64,000 nt of DNA from Candidatus Paracaedibacteraceae bacterium (lineage in GTDB: Bacteria > Pseudomonadota > Alphaproteobacteria > Paracaedibacterales > Paracaedibacteraceae), in the NCBI GenBank assembly GCA_019459505.1, contig JAIBEV010000141.1:1-64000 (forward strand), read 5' to 3'. Position numbers and translations under genes: made by a program. Shown here one piece after another: positions 1-8,177 of the stretch (within the stretch, counting starts at the first letter, position 1; every line of letters begins with the position of its first letter). Below the pieces are notes generated by a model. That model saw only the letters and a list, made by a program, of their open reading frames with translations, was not told where the DNA came from and did no database searches.

Positions 1-143
1 TTTGCTAGAAATTGATCTTTCCACTGATAATATTGGGACTGACTGATGCCATGTTCATTACAAATAGAAGCCACTGATTGGCCTTTTAAGCCTGAAAGAA
101 CTATCAGGGTCTTCTTCTCACTTGTCCATTGTCGTCGCTGCAT
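1..143 (-). CDS. IS3-type transposase OrfA, N-terminal part (runs off the window)
   Basis: The minus strand from 143 reads MQRRQWTSEKKTLIVLSGL and continues as a helix-turn-helix with the segment GQSVASICNEHGISQSQYYQ. This is the usual N-terminal DNA-binding domain of IS3-family (HTH_Tnp_1) OrfA transposase subunits, which recognise the inverted repeats of the element. An AAGGAA ribosome-binding site lies just upstream of the ATG. Only 47 codons are inside the window, so it cannot be said whether the element is complete. No clear terminal inverted repeat was identified between here and the next gene. It marks the left side of the window as mobile or rearranged DNA. Confidence 0.75.
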   Translation of the reverse strand, partial: MQRRQWTSEKKTLIVLSGLKGQSVASICNEHGISQSQYYQWKDQFLA

Positions 144-252
144 TTTTGTGTTCCTTTTGCTTAATTAAACAAAAACACTCCTTTATTTAAACTCTTTTCT
201 AAACTAGGGGCAGTATAGAAAGTTCTAGTAACCATAATTTTAGGAAACATCA

Positions 253-837
253 ATGAAGATTAGTACTAGCCTCCTCTTATGTTTATCTCTTCTATTATCA
301 GCTTGCCAAACGCCCAGAATAACTGAAAACTACGACCACTTTAGTCAGACAAAAATTTGTAAATTAGAACCTTATCAAATAAGGGTAGAGTACCGGGGCC
401 CCACTGGTAGAAATACTTTTATTACTCTTTCTATGGAAAAAGATGGAATGATTAAGGGTATTATCACATCTGAAATTAGAAGAGGAGTTTTTGCTAATTA
501 TGATGAATTTACCCAAAAGTCAAAAATTAAATTTATCTTAACTACGGTGGATCAAAAAGTTGAAGAATTGATTTTTCCTGTAAAAGAACTTTCCAAAGCT
601 CACAATACATATAGTGTTGTAAGTGAGTATATTACTTTAACATTCCCTCTCATTAATGTTCTGGTTACATTCAATATGACTCCGGACCAATTAAATCAGA
701 TTATCAATGCTCCAAAAGTGGACTTTTATTTTGAATCAGGAAAAGATCCAATCGAAGGAACATTTGGCGACGCTCACAAAGAAGCATTTAAGCAATTCTT
801 GAATAAATGTACTTCAACTTTACAGGCTAAAAAATGA
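253..837 (+). CDS. Putative lipoprotein of unknown function (first of a tandem paralogous pair)
   Basis: The 194-residue product begins with a signal peptide and a lipobox, LLSAC, with Cys18 as the predicted lipidated residue, so it should be anchored to a membrane facing the periplasm. An AGGA ribosome-binding site precedes the ATG. No domain was recognised. The C-terminal part contains FNMTPDQLNQIINAPKVDF, which aligns with FNITKEQFNKMVNADKTEI in the next gene. The two are therefore paralogs that arose by tandem duplication. Its stop overlaps the start of the next gene by four bases (ATGA), which implies translational coupling in one operon. The function is unknown. Confidence 0.8.
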   Translation: MKISTSLLLCLSLLLSACQTPRITENYDHFSQTKICKLEPYQIRVEYRGPTGRNTFITLSMEKDGMIKGIITSEIRRGVFANYDEFTQKSKIKFILTTVDQKVEELIFPVKELSKAHNTYSVVSEYITLTFPLINVLVTFNMTPDQLNQIINAPKVDFYFESGKDPIEGTFGDAHKEAFKQFLNKCTSTLQAKK

Positions 838-1415
838 AGAACTATAGTCGATTATTTTTCGCTTTTTCATCTCTCTTTTTAACGAGCTGTACAACACATT
901 CTGTTGTTAAATCGATGACAGAGGATGGAAAGCCTTTTTGCAAAATGGTCAATGGCAAAGCTAAATTAATGAATTGGAATAATACGGGTTTTCCAGGGCT
1001 ACTAACATATGCGATCAAAGAAAACGTTAATTACGGGCTTCTTAAATTTAACGAAGATCAGCTAACGGTTGGGATAAATTATTTCCCAAGAACAGCTGAA
1101 ACGACGCCTTTGAAAAAACCCGCCATTATCTTAAAAACTTATCATAATTCACAGCTTTCTTATGAGTCCAAAATTGAAGATAGCTACAGGCATGAAAAAA
1201 CCTTTCTTGACGGCCGCAGACTTTTTTATACAAATTGCTTAATATTTAATATTACAAAAGAACAATTCAATAAAATGGTGAACGCCGATAAAACAGAGAT
1301 CCTCATCCAAACTCATTATGATCCTCTGGTTCTCGTAATTGATAAAGAACATAATAGTCCTCTTTTAGACTTTAATAAACAATGTCTATTAAATATTCCT
1401 TTAGCAACTTCTTGA
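834..1415 (+). CDS. Putative lipoprotein of unknown function (second of a tandem paralogous pair)
   Basis: The 193-residue product has a signal peptide ending in the lipobox LTSC (Cys19). It shares with the upstream gene the overall length, the lipobox and a C-terminal block of the form FN-[MI]-T-x-[DE]-Q-[LF]-N-x-[IM]-[IV]-NA, followed by a DP motif. Two further Cys residues lie near the N terminus and C terminus. The four-base overlap with the preceding gene suggests they are co-expressed. No known family was recognised. The pair sits between a transposase fragment and a recombinase remnant, so it may have arrived as cargo; that is inference. Confidence 0.78.
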   Translation: MKNYSRLFFAFSSLFLTSCTTHSVVKSMTEDGKPFCKMVNGKAKLMNWNNTGFPGLLTYAIKENVNYGLLKFNEDQLTVGINYFPRTAETTPLKKPAIILKTYHNSQLSYESKIEDSYRHEKTFLDGRRLFYTNCLIFNITKEQFNKMVNADKTEILIQTHYDPLVLVIDKEHNSPLLDFNKQCLLNIPLATS

Positions 1416-1614
1416 TAGTTAAAAAGTACATGGTTTAAACGTTTTATTATAGAACTAATTCTAAAGATGAAGGGATAAGGATATTTACTTTTTTGGTATT
1501 AATTTTACCCTTTTAAAGATTAGCTGCGTTTCAGAAAATAGGTAAATCAAAAAGTGGTGGCAAGGTGGAGAAATTTAATATTTCTTGCTGAATTGCTGTT
1601 CTATTAGATGAGAC

Positions 1615-2053
1615 TTATGAAAGCAGCTTTTGTCCAGCCTCTTTTGGCCTTCCATCTCCATTCGCATATCTATATAAGGTCGGGGTGGTAATTCCTAGAC
1701 GCTTAGCAACATTCTGACCCACAGCTTTCTAAGCTTGCATCGCCGCCATTACCATTTTCAATAAATGGACCCCCATTTTAAGAAATCGGTTGCATTTCCT
1801 CCCGCAGGCACAGGCCGCTTCTAATCCGGCCTTCGTTCGCTCGACGATGATGGTCACGCCCAAATTCAGCTACAGCCGCAACCATACCGAAGACTAACTT
1901 GCCATAAGGGGGTGTGGTATCAATTTGAGGCCTCTGCCCCCTTAGAATTTTGAAACCAATCTCTTTGTTCTTGATATCTTCGACTATATTAATAAGGTGT
2001 TTGAGATTCCGGTATTCAATTCCTCTTCTAAATTTGATCACAAGAGCAAACAT
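1615..2053 (-). pseudogene. Remnant of a serine recombinase/resolvase
   Basis: The minus strand contains the second half of a Tn3-resolvase/invertase catalytic domain: a degraded copy of the usual RLGR-x-L-x-x-L segment, then a block resembling the family's IDTTTPxGKLVF...AALAEFERD, here IDTTPPYGKLVFGMVAAVAE. A second piece in another frame (about 1615-1730) reads VAKRLGITTPTLYRYANGDG, the C-terminal resolvase helix-turn-helix, and ends at a stop at 1615. The first ~60 residues, including the catalytic serine, are absent, and the two pieces are out of frame. It is a dead recombinase, evidence of a past mobile element. Confidence 0.75.
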
Positions 2054-2196
2054 TAAAAAAGCTTAACTGTAATTAATTATTCTACTTTTGTACGAACGCA
2101 ATAGTGAAAGAAACTATATCTTTCAAATTTACCTCACCCGTGGCACTACACTAATATTTTTATAACTTATTGATCTAAATAGAAAGTTGGTTAAAA

Positions 2197-2955
2197 ATGG
2201 TTGTTCCTCCTTATAAAGCTACTATGCCTGCAAAAGATAATTTAAAAACCACAAATGGGCAGCATCCAGATTATAAGCTGTTAATCTTTGATTTTGATGG
2301 GGTTCTGGTGGACACACAAGAAGTAATTAATGAAATCCAATATAACTATCTTAAAAAAAATTTTAGCATCCCTATCCCTTTTGAGATGTACACAGATAAA
2401 TTTTCTGGTATGCGTATGGAAACCATTGTGGAAATTTTACAGCAGCAACAAACCATGCCATTATCTGTTTCTCCACTTAGCATTTCACAGACTATTGATG
2501 ATTTAGTTTTAGAACAGTTATCAACCCAAGAAATTTCACCTCTTCCAGGAGTGGTCCATTTCCTAAAGGAGTCAACAACTAAAAGATGCATTGGTTCTAA
2601 TTGCTCTTTTAAATTATTAATCGCCTTCTTGAAAGCAAGCAAACTTGAAGATTTTTTTAAGGGGAATGTGTTTAGTGCAGAGATGGTCAAACATCCCAAA
2701 CCCGCTCCCGATTTGTTTCTTTACGCCGCCAAGAAAATGTCAGAAAAAGTAAAAAATTGTCTAGTGATCGAAGATAGCCTAGTGGGGATTCAAGCAGCTA
2801 GGACGGCATGCATTGACGTTGTCGGCTTTTTCGGAGGCAGTCATGTTCCGCCTGATATAACCGAAAAGCTACTTCAGATAGGCGCAAAAACCGTTATTAA
2901 TGATATGCGCCAATTAAATTCCTATTTAACACTCGCCCAAACATTACAAGGGTAA
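2197..2955 (+). CDS. HAD-superfamily phosphatase (beta-phosphoglucomutase/phosphoglycolate phosphatase-like)
   Basis: The 252-residue protein carries the HAD signature motifs: motif I LIFDFDGVLVDT near residue 28, with the nucleophile Asp and the general acid/base Asp two residues on; a motif III-like Lys in HPKPAPDLF; and motif IV IEDSLVGIQAA. The ~90-residue insert after motif I is an alpha-helical cap of the type found in the PgmB/Gph group, which acts on sugar phosphates or phosphoglycolate. It is cytoplasmic, with no signal peptide. The first nine residues before the second Met look unstructured, so translation may start at that Met. The substrate cannot be read from the sequence. Confidence 0.85.
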   Translation: MVVPPYKATMPAKDNLKTTNGQHPDYKLLIFDFDGVLVDTQEVINEIQYNYLKKNFSIPIPFEMYTDKFSGMRMETIVEILQQQQTMPLSVSPLSISQTIDDLVLEQLSTQEISPLPGVVHFLKESTTKRCIGSNCSFKLLIAFLKASKLEDFFKGNVFSAEMVKHPKPAPDLFLYAAKKMSEKVKNCLVIEDSLVGIQAARTACIDVVGFFGGSHVPPDITEKLLQIGAKTVINDMRQLNSYLTLAQTLQG

Positions 2956-3049
2956 TAGAAATTCATGAGAGTCAGCACAAGGGCAAGAAGCTTACATTCT
3001 CTTCTAGGCGAATATAAACCTCTCGATTATTATAAGAGATAAGGGCTAT

Positions 3050-3334
3050 TTATCTTTTATTATCTTTGTCATTTTGGTGAGAAGATCCATGAGATTTGCC
3101 ACCCTTACGCCCTATTTCAGCATAGCCTTCAGGGCCTAACTCTTGGGCTCTTGCTTCACCGCCTTTATGCCCTCTTTCCGCCATCCCTTCGTGACCGGCT
3201 TTCTCAGCACTAGCATGACCGCCTTTACTGGCAATCTCTTTTACTTTTTCTTCAGGCATAGCGGCAAAACCTTTTTTTGTATTACCAGATTCTGGTTTAT
3301 TATTTTGATTAGTTTCATTTGGTTTGTTAGCCAT
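3050..3334 (-). CDS. KGG-repeat stress-induced protein (GsiB/YciG-like)
   Basis: The 94-residue, highly hydrophilic protein holds several copies of the short KGG repeat (KVKEIASKGGHASAEKAG, MAERGHKGGEARA, YAEIGRKGGKSHG). This is the stress-induced bacterial acidophilic repeat motif of GsiB, YciG and related general-stress proteins. Such proteins are thought to be disordered, desiccation- or starvation-linked hydrophilins. A ribosome-binding site (AAGGAG) lies a few bases upstream. It stands alone between divergent or unrelated genes, at the start of a region with two other small stress-type proteins (4061 and 11346). Confidence 0.88.
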   Translation of the reverse strand: MANKPNETNQNNKPESGNTKKGFAAMPEEKVKEIASKGGHASAEKAGHEGMAERGHKGGEARAQELGPEGYAEIGRKGGKSHGSSHQNDKDNKR

Positions 3335-3624
3335 AACAAATCTCCTTAATTTTAATTTTTACCTGCAATTCCTCTTCCTTGGTTTTACACTTAAAACTAT
3401 AGTTTTTAATATTATAGGTTAATATTAAAATATTTTTAACTAGTAATTAGAAATATAGTTTATAAAAATAAATTTACTGATAAGTAATTACAACAATTAT
3501 TAATTTAAAAAAAATCTAAAGACTAGAAAAATACTTTAAGAGAATAAAATTCTCCTGTGGAGAAGAGCCGGATTAAGGCACTGTCCTATAATGTTATGTT
3601 GGATAAGATAATAAGCGGTGTAAC
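3335..3624. other. AT-rich intergenic region
   Basis: About 290 bases of very AT-rich DNA separate two leftward genes. A short hairpin (TTCTCC, loop TGT, GGAGAA) lies near 3550-3565. No gene, RNA or repeat was recognised. The part next to 3334 should hold the promoter of the KGG gene. Confidence 0.4.
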
Positions 3625-3936
3625 TTAGAATTTATAAAAGGCTATAAGATAAACTAACAAACTAATAAGCCCGAATGCTATAAGGCTACCGAGTATTATC
3701 TTTATATAAAGGGGGCCACTTTTAGAATCTTTTATTTTTTCTAATGTTGGCGGCGTCAGCTTTTTAATTTCATTAAAGACATTGAAATACGTTCGCAGAA
3801 CCATTTCTTCTGTAACGCTTTCTTGACTAGGAGTACAATAAATTAATGCTGTCAGAATGGCTGCTATTTCTAGTTTTTTTTCTGTTAAAGCTTCTGTTTT
3901 CTCAATAATCTTACTGGGTATCTCTGCTAATGACAT
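3625..3936 (-). CDS. Small membrane-anchored protein of unknown function
   Basis: This is a 103-residue protein. Residues 1-75 are soluble and mostly helical, and residues 76-101 form one strongly hydrophobic segment (IKIILGSLIAFGLISLLVYL), giving a tail-anchored layout with a two-residue KF end. No family was recognised. A good open frame, a hydrophobicity pattern typical of a real protein, and isolation from other genes on the same strand support it as a gene. It could be a small stress or envelope protein like its neighbours, but nothing in the sequence says so. Confidence 0.6.
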   Translation of the reverse strand: MSLAEIPSKIIEKTEALTEKKLEIAAILTALIYCTPSQESVTEEMVLRTYFNVFNEIKKLTPPTLEKIKDSKSGPLYIKIILGSLIAFGLISLLVYLIAFYKF

Positions 3937-4060
3937 TGTTTACTATACTCCCCTACTAGGTTCAAAAAATGTTCTCTGTCTCCACTAATTGAACTACAGT
4001 TATAAACTTATAACTTTTCAAAAAACAGTTTAATTACAGTAAGGAATAAGACTTTTACAG

Positions 4061-4507
4061 TTAACTTATCTCTGACTCAATCCAGGCTCTATGACGTCTT
4101 TCATCTTTGAGGGCTTCTTTTAAAAAGTTTTCTGAATCCTGCCACATATCGCTAAATTGATTTAAACGTTCATAGGCTGTATTGGTATCATCTTCATTTG
4201 TTTTCATAGCTGTTAAAATTGCCTGATCTCCAATTAAACCAGCAAGCACAACTTTGCCTTCTGCTAACCAGTGCTTTGACATATCTGGACCTTGCGGGGC
4301 TTCTTCATTATGCTTTTTTAGAATGTTAGAAAACTCTTGGATATGACGTTCATGATCCCTTAAGAATTCACTCATCTTATCCTTATATTGCTTACTTTCT
4401 AAACGTTCAATTGCCGCCTTATAAGCTTCGACAGCATCATATTCGAGCTCTATTAAGTCTTTAAGAGCATCCGTAAAGTTTTTTTCTAGACCAACCATTG
4501 TTACCAT
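4061..4507 (-). CDS. Ferritin-like four-helix-bundle protein (DUF2383/PA2169-like)
   Basis: The 148-residue, all-helical protein has the pattern of DUF2383/ferritin-like proteins: LIELEYDAVEAYKAAIERLE in helix 1, FLRDHERHIQEF in helix 2, and DERRHRAWIE in the last helix. The repeated E-x-x-H placing is what ferritin-like folds use to bind two metal ions, so metal binding is plausible but unproven. Proteins of this family are often stress-induced. A likely paralog lies at 11346-11795. The gene reads MVTMVGLEKN at its start, and either Met could be used. Confidence 0.75.
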   Translation of the reverse strand: MVTMVGLEKNFTDALKDLIELEYDAVEAYKAAIERLESKQYKDKMSEFLRDHERHIQEFSNILKKHNEEAPQGPDMSKHWLAEGKVVLAGLIGDQAILTAMKTNEDDTNTAYERLNQFSDMWQDSENFLKEALKDERRHRAWIESEIS

Positions 4508-4749
4508 AATGTTTCCTTCTCTATGATTTTTATATTATAAAAATATTTTCTTAGCCTTAAAATACTAAGTGAAAAAAATTTATTTTTGACGCTAATTGGC
4601 TTTTATTTTAATGCTGGCTTCTATAGCCCTTTACATCCACTACCGTCCTAAGAGGTCTGGTTGAACCTTTTATTTTAAAAAAATTAATTAATTATTAGTA
4701 AAAATTATTTTAAATTATATTTAATATTAATGCCGTTCCCGAGATTATA
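4508..4749. other. Divergent intergenic region
   Basis: AT-rich spacer of 242 bases between a leftward ferritin-like gene and the rightward F-box gene. It must hold both promoters, but no confident -35/-10 pair was assigned. No gene or repeat was seen. Confidence 0.35.
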
Positions 4750-6033
4750 ATGTTTAAAAAAATATGTTTATTATTTATTCTCAGTGTTTCAGTTTTTGCG
4801 CTTGAGGAAGATGGGACACTACATTCAACATTAAAAATACCAGAACTCCAATTTCCCCACCATGCATACCTCAACCTTAATAAAAAGGACTTAATACAGG
4901 GTAATTCTACTAAACCTCTTGAACTATCTTCTTTAAAACTTATTCCCACCCTTTTTAGAGGTCATTATTTGCATTCTAACTTTTACCATGCCACTGTTGA
5001 ATGGGAAAAATTTATATCTTCCCCCTCTAAGGAAGATAACAAGTTTTATAAGAAATGGTTCAAAGAAAACTTCACCTCAAGATTATATGTGGAAGGAGAA
5101 AAGGTCCCTTCTTACCTCGAAGAATTACCGCCCGAAATTCTTATCAATATTCTAAGATATCTCTCTTTAAAAGATTTGGGGATTGTACGACAGCTTGATC
5201 ACTATTTTAATGCTCTGTCCCAGGATAAATGGGTATGGAAGCAGCATATTTCTCTTACACCTAAAAGGTATAATAGTTTCTATGAGGAATGGTTTGAGGA
5301 AAATCTCGACTCTACGTCGGCTTTAACAATCAAAAAACACAAGATAGAGGCCATCAAAAATACAAGCTACACCTGGCAAACCGGTCCTTTCCTAGAACAA
5401 TCTCTTAAGGAGATAATACCACCCTTCATATTAGTTCCCTTGGTGGCCAAGCTTGCTTATGATAAAAGTTCAAAGGAGATGTTACGGACCATCGCTATTC
5501 ACGAACCCCGCCTATTTATTACAAAAGAATCTATCAAAACCCTTTTTGCCATAATTCTCCACGCTGATAAATTTTTTGTGCCTTCCATGCCTTTAAGTGA
5601 TCAGCAGTTTCTTCTTCATAAATTAGCTCCTCTGGGTCCAGATTATATCTGTAGCTTGGCAAGGTTAATTCCCCAAAACGCAGAAATATTCTTTAGAAAG
5701 AATAAGGACGACGCGCATCCACAGACCAGTAATAAAAAGGAATCACGGTTCTGCAAAATTCATGATCATCTTACTTATACAGGTCTCGTACATATTACTA
5801 TTATGCTCAGTCAAGCACAGCAATTTTTTATACCTGATCTAAAAGGAGCGCAACGACAAGAACTTTTTAATATCTTATCATCTCTCTTTGTTAATCAATT
5901 AATGGAGATGGCGGCTCAAGCTGACCAAATATTTATTCCAGAAACCCCTGAGCTACGACAGATTCTTATTCTTAATACGTTAAACCCTTTAACTAGAGAG
6001 GATCAAATAAGGTGTTCGTGTAGAGCTCAATAA
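4750..6033 (+). CDS. Secreted F-box domain protein, probable host-directed effector
   Basis: The 427-residue product starts with a signal peptide (KICLLFILSVSVFA). Residues 122-166 match the eukaryotic F-box: LEELPPEILINILRYLSLKD, then a helix and WVWKQHI. In eukaryotes the F-box docks a substrate receptor onto Skp1 in SCF ubiquitin ligases, and Legionella and other intracellular bacteria use F-box effectors to borrow that machinery. A related block at about 56-111 (ending in WEKFIS...FYKKWFKEN) aligns with 122-187 (ending in WKQHIS...FYEEWFEEN), suggesting a duplicated, degenerate first F-box unit. The C-terminal 200 residues hold helical repeats of the form A-x-x-F-[IV]-P. A Sec signal peptide implies export to the periplasm first. 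It could instead act inside the envelope; effector status is inference. Confidence 0.75.
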   Translation: MFKKICLLFILSVSVFALEEDGTLHSTLKIPELQFPHHAYLNLNKKDLIQGNSTKPLELSSLKLIPTLFRGHYLHSNFYHATVEWEKFISSPSKEDNKFYKKWFKENFTSRLYVEGEKVPSYLEELPPEILINILRYLSLKDLGIVRQLDHYFNALSQDKWVWKQHISLTPKRYNSFYEEWFEENLDSTSALTIKKHKIEAIKNTSYTWQTGPFLEQSLKEIIPPFILVPLVAKLAYDKSSKEMLRTIAIHEPRLFITKESIKTLFAIILHADKFFVPSMPLSDQQFLLHKLAPLGPDYICSLARLIPQNAEIFFRKNKDDAHPQTSNKKESRFCKIHDHLTYTGLVHITIMLSQAQQFFIPDLKGAQRQELFNILSSLFVNQLMEMAAQADQIFIPETPELRQILILNTLNPLTREDQIRCSCRAQ

Positions 6034-6225
6034 TTTTATAAAAAGGTAAGGACTATAATAACCTATAAATGGTTAGCTATTAAAAGGCACCTTTAGAGCA
6101 GTCTTATTCTTTTATAGTTGCTCTTCTCCTCCTTTCTTTCTCAAAATTTTATTTCTTCTTAACCAAATATTAACTTTTGACTGCTTAAATAGCGTCATCA
6201 TTGTCTACAATTTAGGGAGAGAAAA

Positions 6226-7137
6226 ATGATTAAGTCTTTATTTTTAGCTGTATTAGGACTATCAACAATGAGTGTGTCATCCATGGAGGTATCTTCCTTT
6301 AAGCATAAGTATTCGCCGCTTATCAATAAATATTATGAAGATGAGGATGCCTTTCGTCTTTATCAACTCGGATATGCAGCTTATACAGCAAACACTTCTT
6401 CACCTGAGCTTAAAGAAAAAAATCTCAAAGACGCCAAAGATTTTTTCACAAGGGCAACCAATAAAGGCCAAGCTGAGGCAGCAGCCTACCTTGGACAAAT
6501 GTGGGAGTATGGGGAAGGAGGGGGTAAGAAAAACATACAAGAAGCTGAAAGATTATATTTAATTGCCCACGAAGCCGGGGTATTGGCAGGTACAACCCAT
6601 CTAGCCGACTTATATCAGAAGACCAATCAGCTTGAAAAGGCTCTCAAATTTCATACAATCTTAGCTAAGAAAGGTCATTCTGGTGCTCAAATTGCTGTGG
6701 GTAATATGCATCTTAACGGCTCCCATAAAGATTACAAACTTTCTCCTAATTTTGAAACAGCAATCGAGTGGTATAAAAAAGCGGCTGACCAGGGCGATTT
6801 GAGAGGAGACTTTGCGTTAGGGAGAACCTATTATTTGCTTCATGATTATGAGGCTGCCCTTCCTTATCTTGAGAAAGTTTGTAAAATTGACAACGCAGCG
6901 CAACGTCTTGGGGAGGCAGGTAAAGCTTTATTAGGTGAGGCTAAATATGCCCTGGCTGATATTTACGGACCAAAAAGATATGGAAAGATAGAAGACGCTA
7001 TAAAGCTATATCACGAGGCAGTTGCTTTTGGTAATAAACCGGCCAAGCAAGGTTTACAGAGATTCATTGCACTCCTTCAGACTCCCGAAGGAAAAGAAAG
7101 AATAGTAGCGGAAGAGAATCGAGGAACAAGCTCTTAG
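6226..7137 (+). CDS. Secreted Sel1-like repeat protein
   Basis: The 303-residue protein has a signal peptide (to about residue 20) and is built from Sel1-type TPR repeats: AEAAAYLGQMWEYGEG, AGTTHLADLYQKTNQ, AQIAVGNMHLNGSH, GDFALGRTYYLLHDYEAALP and AKYALADIYGPKRYG. Such repeats are superhelical scaffolds for protein-protein binding. They are numerous in host-associated bacteria (for example LpnE and EnhC of Legionella), where several help in host-cell entry. A GGGAG ribosome-binding site precedes the ATG. The gene ends 25 bases before a strong hairpin terminator that it shares with the convergent gene pair on the right. Confidence 0.85.
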   Translation: MIKSLFLAVLGLSTMSVSSMEVSSFKHKYSPLINKYYEDEDAFRLYQLGYAAYTANTSSPELKEKNLKDAKDFFTRATNKGQAEAAAYLGQMWEYGEGGGKKNIQEAERLYLIAHEAGVLAGTTHLADLYQKTNQLEKALKFHTILAKKGHSGAQIAVGNMHLNGSHKDYKLSPNFETAIEWYKKAADQGDLRGDFALGRTYYLLHDYEAALPYLEKVCKIDNAAQRLGEAGKALLGEAKYALADIYGPKRYGKIEDAIKLYHEAVAFGNKPAKQGLQRFIALLQTPEGKERIVAEENRGTSS

Positions 7138-7162
7138 CATTTCTTCTAATGCATGTATAAAA

Positions 7163-7200
7163 TAAAGAAAGGGATGCTACAAAAAGCATCCCTTTCTTTA
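7163..7200. terminator. Bidirectional intrinsic terminator
   Basis: A perfect 16-base stem (TAAAGAAAGGGATGCT and its complement at 7185-7200) with a six-base loop (ACAAAA) lies between the convergent genes ending at 7137 and 7261. The stem is flanked by A-rich and T-rich ends, so it can terminate transcription from both sides. Confidence 0.85.
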
Positions 7201-7260
7201 TGTAATAACCCTTTAAAGAGGAAAATAACAGTACTGATGTAGGAAGAGCTATTCTCTTCC

Positions 7261-8163
7261 TTATTTTCCCTTTTTAGCCTCAGAAATTATAGGATCTTGA
7301 TTTTTACCTGTAACCGATAAAGGTTGCTCGGCCAAACTAACAAGCTTACGCTGACGAACTGATGCTGAGGGACGCTGCTGTCCCACATCAGAGTTTAGCG
7401 CTTCTTCAGTTTCGCTAGCTTGTAATAACGGTTGATGCTCATCATCTGCAACTTTTCTTTGACGAGATTTTAAATAAGGCTGTGGTGTTTCTTGGGATCT
7501 CGTCCTCTTTCGGGCTTCTTTTTCAGAAGAGGACACTGTTTGCTCCACCTTGATAGTTGGCACAGGGTCATTACCAGTAAAGAAACCTTGAGCTTTTAAG
7601 ACTAAGTCAGAAAATGGCCCCCAACGTCGCTGCCTCTTTTGTTCTGCTTCTATGGCTTCAATAAGCTCCCTATTTTCATTCCACTCCTTACGATATTGAT
7701 CCGTTAAAGTATTTAGATGGTTCTGGGTAATACCATGAGTTTCACAAGCTCCTAAAAACTGCTGCCTAATTTTTTTCTTCGTTTCAGCTTTAATGCCTTC
7801 AAAATTATGCCCTTGATATCCAAAACCTATATGGTAAATTAGATTAATAGTAGGAAAATAGCCATAATAAAGTGCAAGTCCTAAAGCGCCTAATGCTTCT
7901 TCCCCTTTATCATCGACAAGCATTGTGTTAGCAATTCGAAAAGCTTTTGCCGCCAGTTCAAGCTCAAGAGTATTTGTAGTTTTTTTCTTGTCTCTAAAAA
8001 AAGTCTCTACCCCAAACATCTTTGCTAAGGCTTGAGGTTCTACCACTAACATTTGAGAAAGGGAACAAGATTCTCTTTCTGATCGTTGTTCCGTGGCTAA
8101 GCTTAAACCATTAACATAAATAAGTGCTATAAGGGCTTTAATAATGCTTTTCATTTTAACCAT
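7261..8163 (-). CDS. Secreted protein of unknown function with basic, repeat-bearing C terminus
   Basis: The 300-residue protein has a signal peptide (KSIIKALIALIYVNGLSLA) and a helical middle region. Its C-terminal ~110 residues are low-complexity and charged. That tail contains the clusters ARKRTRSQ and SRQRKVADDEHQPL; the second is echoed further on as VRQRKLVSLAEQPL, a short internal repeat. The basic clusters resemble nuclear localisation signals, which would matter only if the protein reaches a host cell. No catalytic family was recognised. An AAAGGGA ribosome-binding site supports this start. It lies 14 bases downstream of the 8178-9659 gene, so the two are almost certainly one operon. 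Confidence 0.65.
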   Translation of the reverse strand: MVKMKSIIKALIALIYVNGLSLATEQRSERESCSLSQMLVVEPQALAKMFGVETFFRDKKKTTNTLELELAAKAFRIANTMLVDDKGEEALGALGLALYYGYFPTINLIYHIGFGYQGHNFEGIKAETKKKIRQQFLGACETHGITQNHLNTLTDQYRKEWNENRELIEAIEAEQKRQRRWGPFSDLVLKAQGFFTGNDPVPTIKVEQTVSSSEKEARKRTRSQETPQPYLKSRQRKVADDEHQPLLQASETEEALNSDVGQQRPSASVRQRKLVSLAEQPLSVTGKNQDPIISEAKKGK

Positions 8164-8177
8164 GTTGCTATTCCCTT

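Noticed and set aside
7163-7200. REP-like repeat
   Set aside because: The hairpin is perfect, but no second copy was noticed in the window and its position between convergent genes explains it as a terminator.
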